A stretch of DNA of 64,000 nucleotides from Bacteroidales bacterium (lineage in GTDB: Bacteria; Bacteroidota; Bacteroidia; Bacteroidales; GCA-2748055): the NCBI GenBank assembly GCA_023138875.1, contig JAGLOO010000048.1:1-64000 (forward strand), in the 5' to 3' direction. The notes beneath the pieces were generated by a model that made no database searches, was not told the origin of the DNA, and worked only from the letters and a program-made list of their open reading frames with translations. Both the position numbers and the translations under genes were made by a program. Positions 62,485 through 64,000 of this stretch are shown in pieces; position 1 is the first letter of the stretch, and each line of letters opens with the position of its first letter.

Positions 62485-64000
62485 TTATATCCACCTCTCC
62501 TCTTCCAGTATCGCCATCTGATCGGGTCCCGGGACCTCCCGGAGCCGTTGTCCGGTAATGGTGAAAAAGTCAAATCCGAAAAGTAGTTCAAGTTGTTGTT
62601 TCTTGAATTGCTGGCCATTTATTTTTGCTCCGGCCTCTTTCAATTCCTGGAACAGAAGTTTGATCTCAGTGGGGTAGTCGGGACACCCGATGTATTCCAT
62701 CTTTGCATCGATGAGGATCTTTTCCATTTGATTGTGTGGATTGAAAGGCTGTTTGGTGGCCAGGATCAGGTTGCAGATCTGGTCAATCTGTCTTTCAGAG
62801 TATTGGAAATTCGGCAGGATTTCCCGCGCAATAACTGAAGACCGGTTCTCAAAATTGTTAAATGACTGGGTAAGACCGGTAAATAACAGCAGCGCGGCTG
62901 TCCGGATCAGGAGTCTTTCCTCCTGCTCCATCTCTTCGGCACGTGCAAGCAGGAAGGCTTGATTGTATACCTTCCGGGCATACTCCAGTCTGTGAAAATG
63001 GAGTTTAGGAGGTAGCTCCGTCAGAATACCATCCAACACTTTTTCTTCAAGATCGCCAAGCCTGAGAAGTTGCAACTTTATGAAAAACCTTTTATTGGGA
63101 ATGCCTTTCAGGTCCACCGATAATTCAGGGCGCAGTCCATTTACAAAATACATATCGATGTTTCCTTTGTATTTGACGGGAAGTTTGCCCCTGTATTCAC
63201 AGATGAAGTAATCCTTTACCATTCCGTAAGTAATCCCCGAAATATTCACCTTACCGGCTATCCCTGAAGATTCCATCCGGGAAGCTGTGTTCACCGTATC
63301 ACCCCAGATGTCGTAGGAGACCTTTTTATGGCCCACCACCCCGGCAATCACAGGTCCGGTATGGATGCCGATCCTCAGGTCCCAGATATCGGTTTTGGAG
63401 GTCTTCAGGTGCTGCATATAGGATTGCATTTCCAGGGCGGCAAGGACCACTTCAACCGGATTGGTGCTGTTCTTTTTCGGGATGCCTCCGGCAGCCATAT
63501 AGGCATCGCCGATGGTCTTGATCTTTTCGATGTTGTATTTTTCAACCACCGAATCGAAATGAAAAAAGAATTTATCCAGTTCATCGATCAACGCTTCAGG
63601 ATTCATCTCCTCTGCAATCTTTGTGAAGCCCTGGATGTCAGAAAAGAGGACTGTGGTTCTCTCATACTTATCCCATTTGGACTTTCCTTTGGTTTTCAGC
63701 TGTGTAACGGTTCTTTCCGGTAATACTTCGGCCACCAGCTTATCCGATTTTTCCTTTTCGACGGTCAGGTTGTCGAGTTTGATCTGCATGCGCTGAGATC
63801 CCCGGTTCTCGGCCCGCTGATAACTGAGCAATCGCCATTTCTGGAAAAGGAACAATCCCACAAGCAACAGGATACCATAAGAGGTATATGCATACCAGGT
63901 CCTGTAGAATGGAGGTTTGATAGTAAACAACAGTTCTGCAGGTGCCGATACCCTGCCGTACAGGTCTTTTGCCTGGGCCACAAACCTGTACTCTCCATGC
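62485..64000 (-). CDS. Class III adenylate cyclase with Y_Y_Y-like sensor and degenerate HD domain (5' end beyond window)
   Basis: The frame is open to the edge; upstream residues HGEYRFVAQAKD and PPFYRTWYAY are a Y_Y_Y domain end, so a periplasmic two-component-type beta-propeller probably precedes it. A transmembrane helix and a short coiled coil follow, then a class III cyclase domain (about nt 63100-63690) with both metal Asp (FSDIQGF, IGDAYMA), the adenine-specific Lys/Asp pair (KIKTIGD, YDIWGD) and the transition-state N/R in NTASRMES. It should therefore make cAMP. The C-terminal part (about 62500-63090) aligns by pattern to HD hydrolase domains found in related cyclases, but most metal ligands are replaced. 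Confidence 0.85.
   Translation of the reverse strand, partial: HGEYRFVAQAKDLYGRVSAPAELLFTIKPPFYRTWYAYTSYGILLLVGLFLFQKWRLLSYQRAENRGSQRMQIKLDNLTVEKEKSDKLVAEVLPERTVTQLKTKGKSKWDKYERTTVLFSDIQGFTKIAEEMNPEALIDELDKFFFHFDSVVEKYNIEKIKTIGDAYMAAGGIPKKNSTNPVEVVLAALEMQSYMQHLKTSKTDIWDLRIGIHTGPVIAGVVGHKKVSYDIWGDTVNTASRMESSGIAGKVNISGITYGMVKDYFICEYRGKLPVKYKGNIDMYFVNGLRPELSVDLKGIPNKRFFIKLQLLRLGDLEEKVLDGILTELPPKLHFHRLEYARKVYNQAFLLARAEEMEQEERLLIRTAALLLFTGLTQSFNNFENRSSVIAREILPNFQYSERQIDQICNLILATKQPFNPHNQMEKILIDAKMEYIGCPDYPTEIKLLFQELKEAGAKINGQQFKKQQLELLFGFDFFTITGQRLREVPGPDQMAILEEERWI

Noticed and set aside
1-64000. CRISPR arrays, complete insertion sequences, prophage genes and rRNA
   Set aside because: No regularly spaced direct repeats, transposase, integrase, phage structural gene or rRNA sequence was recognised in any frame.

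Overview
The window looks like a chromosome segment from a free-living member of the Bacteroidota, probably order Bacteroidales or a close relative. The evidence is a type IX secretion sorting domain, a TonB-dependent receptor with an N-terminal carboxypeptidase-regulatory-like domain, a TonB with a Pro/Glu-rich linker, a TamB/TamA-like pair whose TamA is a lipoprotein, a conserved ftsX - DUF3098 - uppP - truB - queA cluster, tRNA promoters of the TTTG-N19/20-TAnnTTTG type, and few obvious Shine-Dalgarno sequences.

The left end (about 1-6300) is visibly more AT-rich than the rest. Positions 23-4200 read as an integron-type gene cassette array. For two successive cassettes the first bases (GTTRRRY core) are the exact reverse complement of the RYYYAAC core at the far end of the same cassette: GTTAGACA (23-30) with TGTCTAAC (576-583), and GTTAAGCTGC (692-701) with GCAGCTTAAC (2874-2883). 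Each downstream core is followed by an imperfect attC-like palindrome. The cassettes carry an isoprenylcysteine-methyltransferase-like membrane protein, a large membrane-anchored radical SAM protein and an antisense-oriented alpha/alpha-toroid protein. No integrase is visible, and the array runs off the left edge. A small lipoprotein, a propeller-like lipoprotein and tRNA-Arg(CCT) follow.

The middle (7.3-34 kb) is mostly housekeeping and envelope genes: an M1 peptidase, an OleD-like reductase paired with a second isoprenylcysteine-methyltransferase-like gene, an ABC-2 permease whose ATPase partner is broken, a TonB receptor with a LytS/LytR-type two-component pair, a phospholipid operon (plsC - diacylglycerol kinase-like - HAD), a PPP-family phosphatase, cvpA, tyrS, a Wzz/O-antigen polymerase-like pair, a SpoIIE-type phosphatase, efp, tsaB and an efflux adaptor with TolC.

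From 34 to 64 kb come tamA/tamB, tonB, gene fragments next to tRNA-Gln(TTG), a PadR-PspC operon, an adenosine kinase-like gene, tRNA-Asn(GTT) with a truncated sensor-kinase remnant, an M23/PKD lipoprotein, an M16 protease, a deoxynucleoside kinase, a GH3 protein, the queA-truB-uppP-ftsX cluster, ilvE, and a class III adenylate cyclase that continues past the right edge. The cyclase carries a C-terminal HD-like domain that has lost most of its metal-binding residues.

The most novel items are the cassette array with its unusual cargo and the cyclase/pseudo-HD fusion. Several genes show clear lesions: the NatA-like ATPase, a HAD protein without its nucleophile, a sensor-kinase fragment, and a T9SS-cargo fragment abutting an outer-membrane-protein fragment. 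Much of this decay sits near tRNA genes. No CRISPR array, rRNA, complete insertion sequence or riboswitch was recognised.
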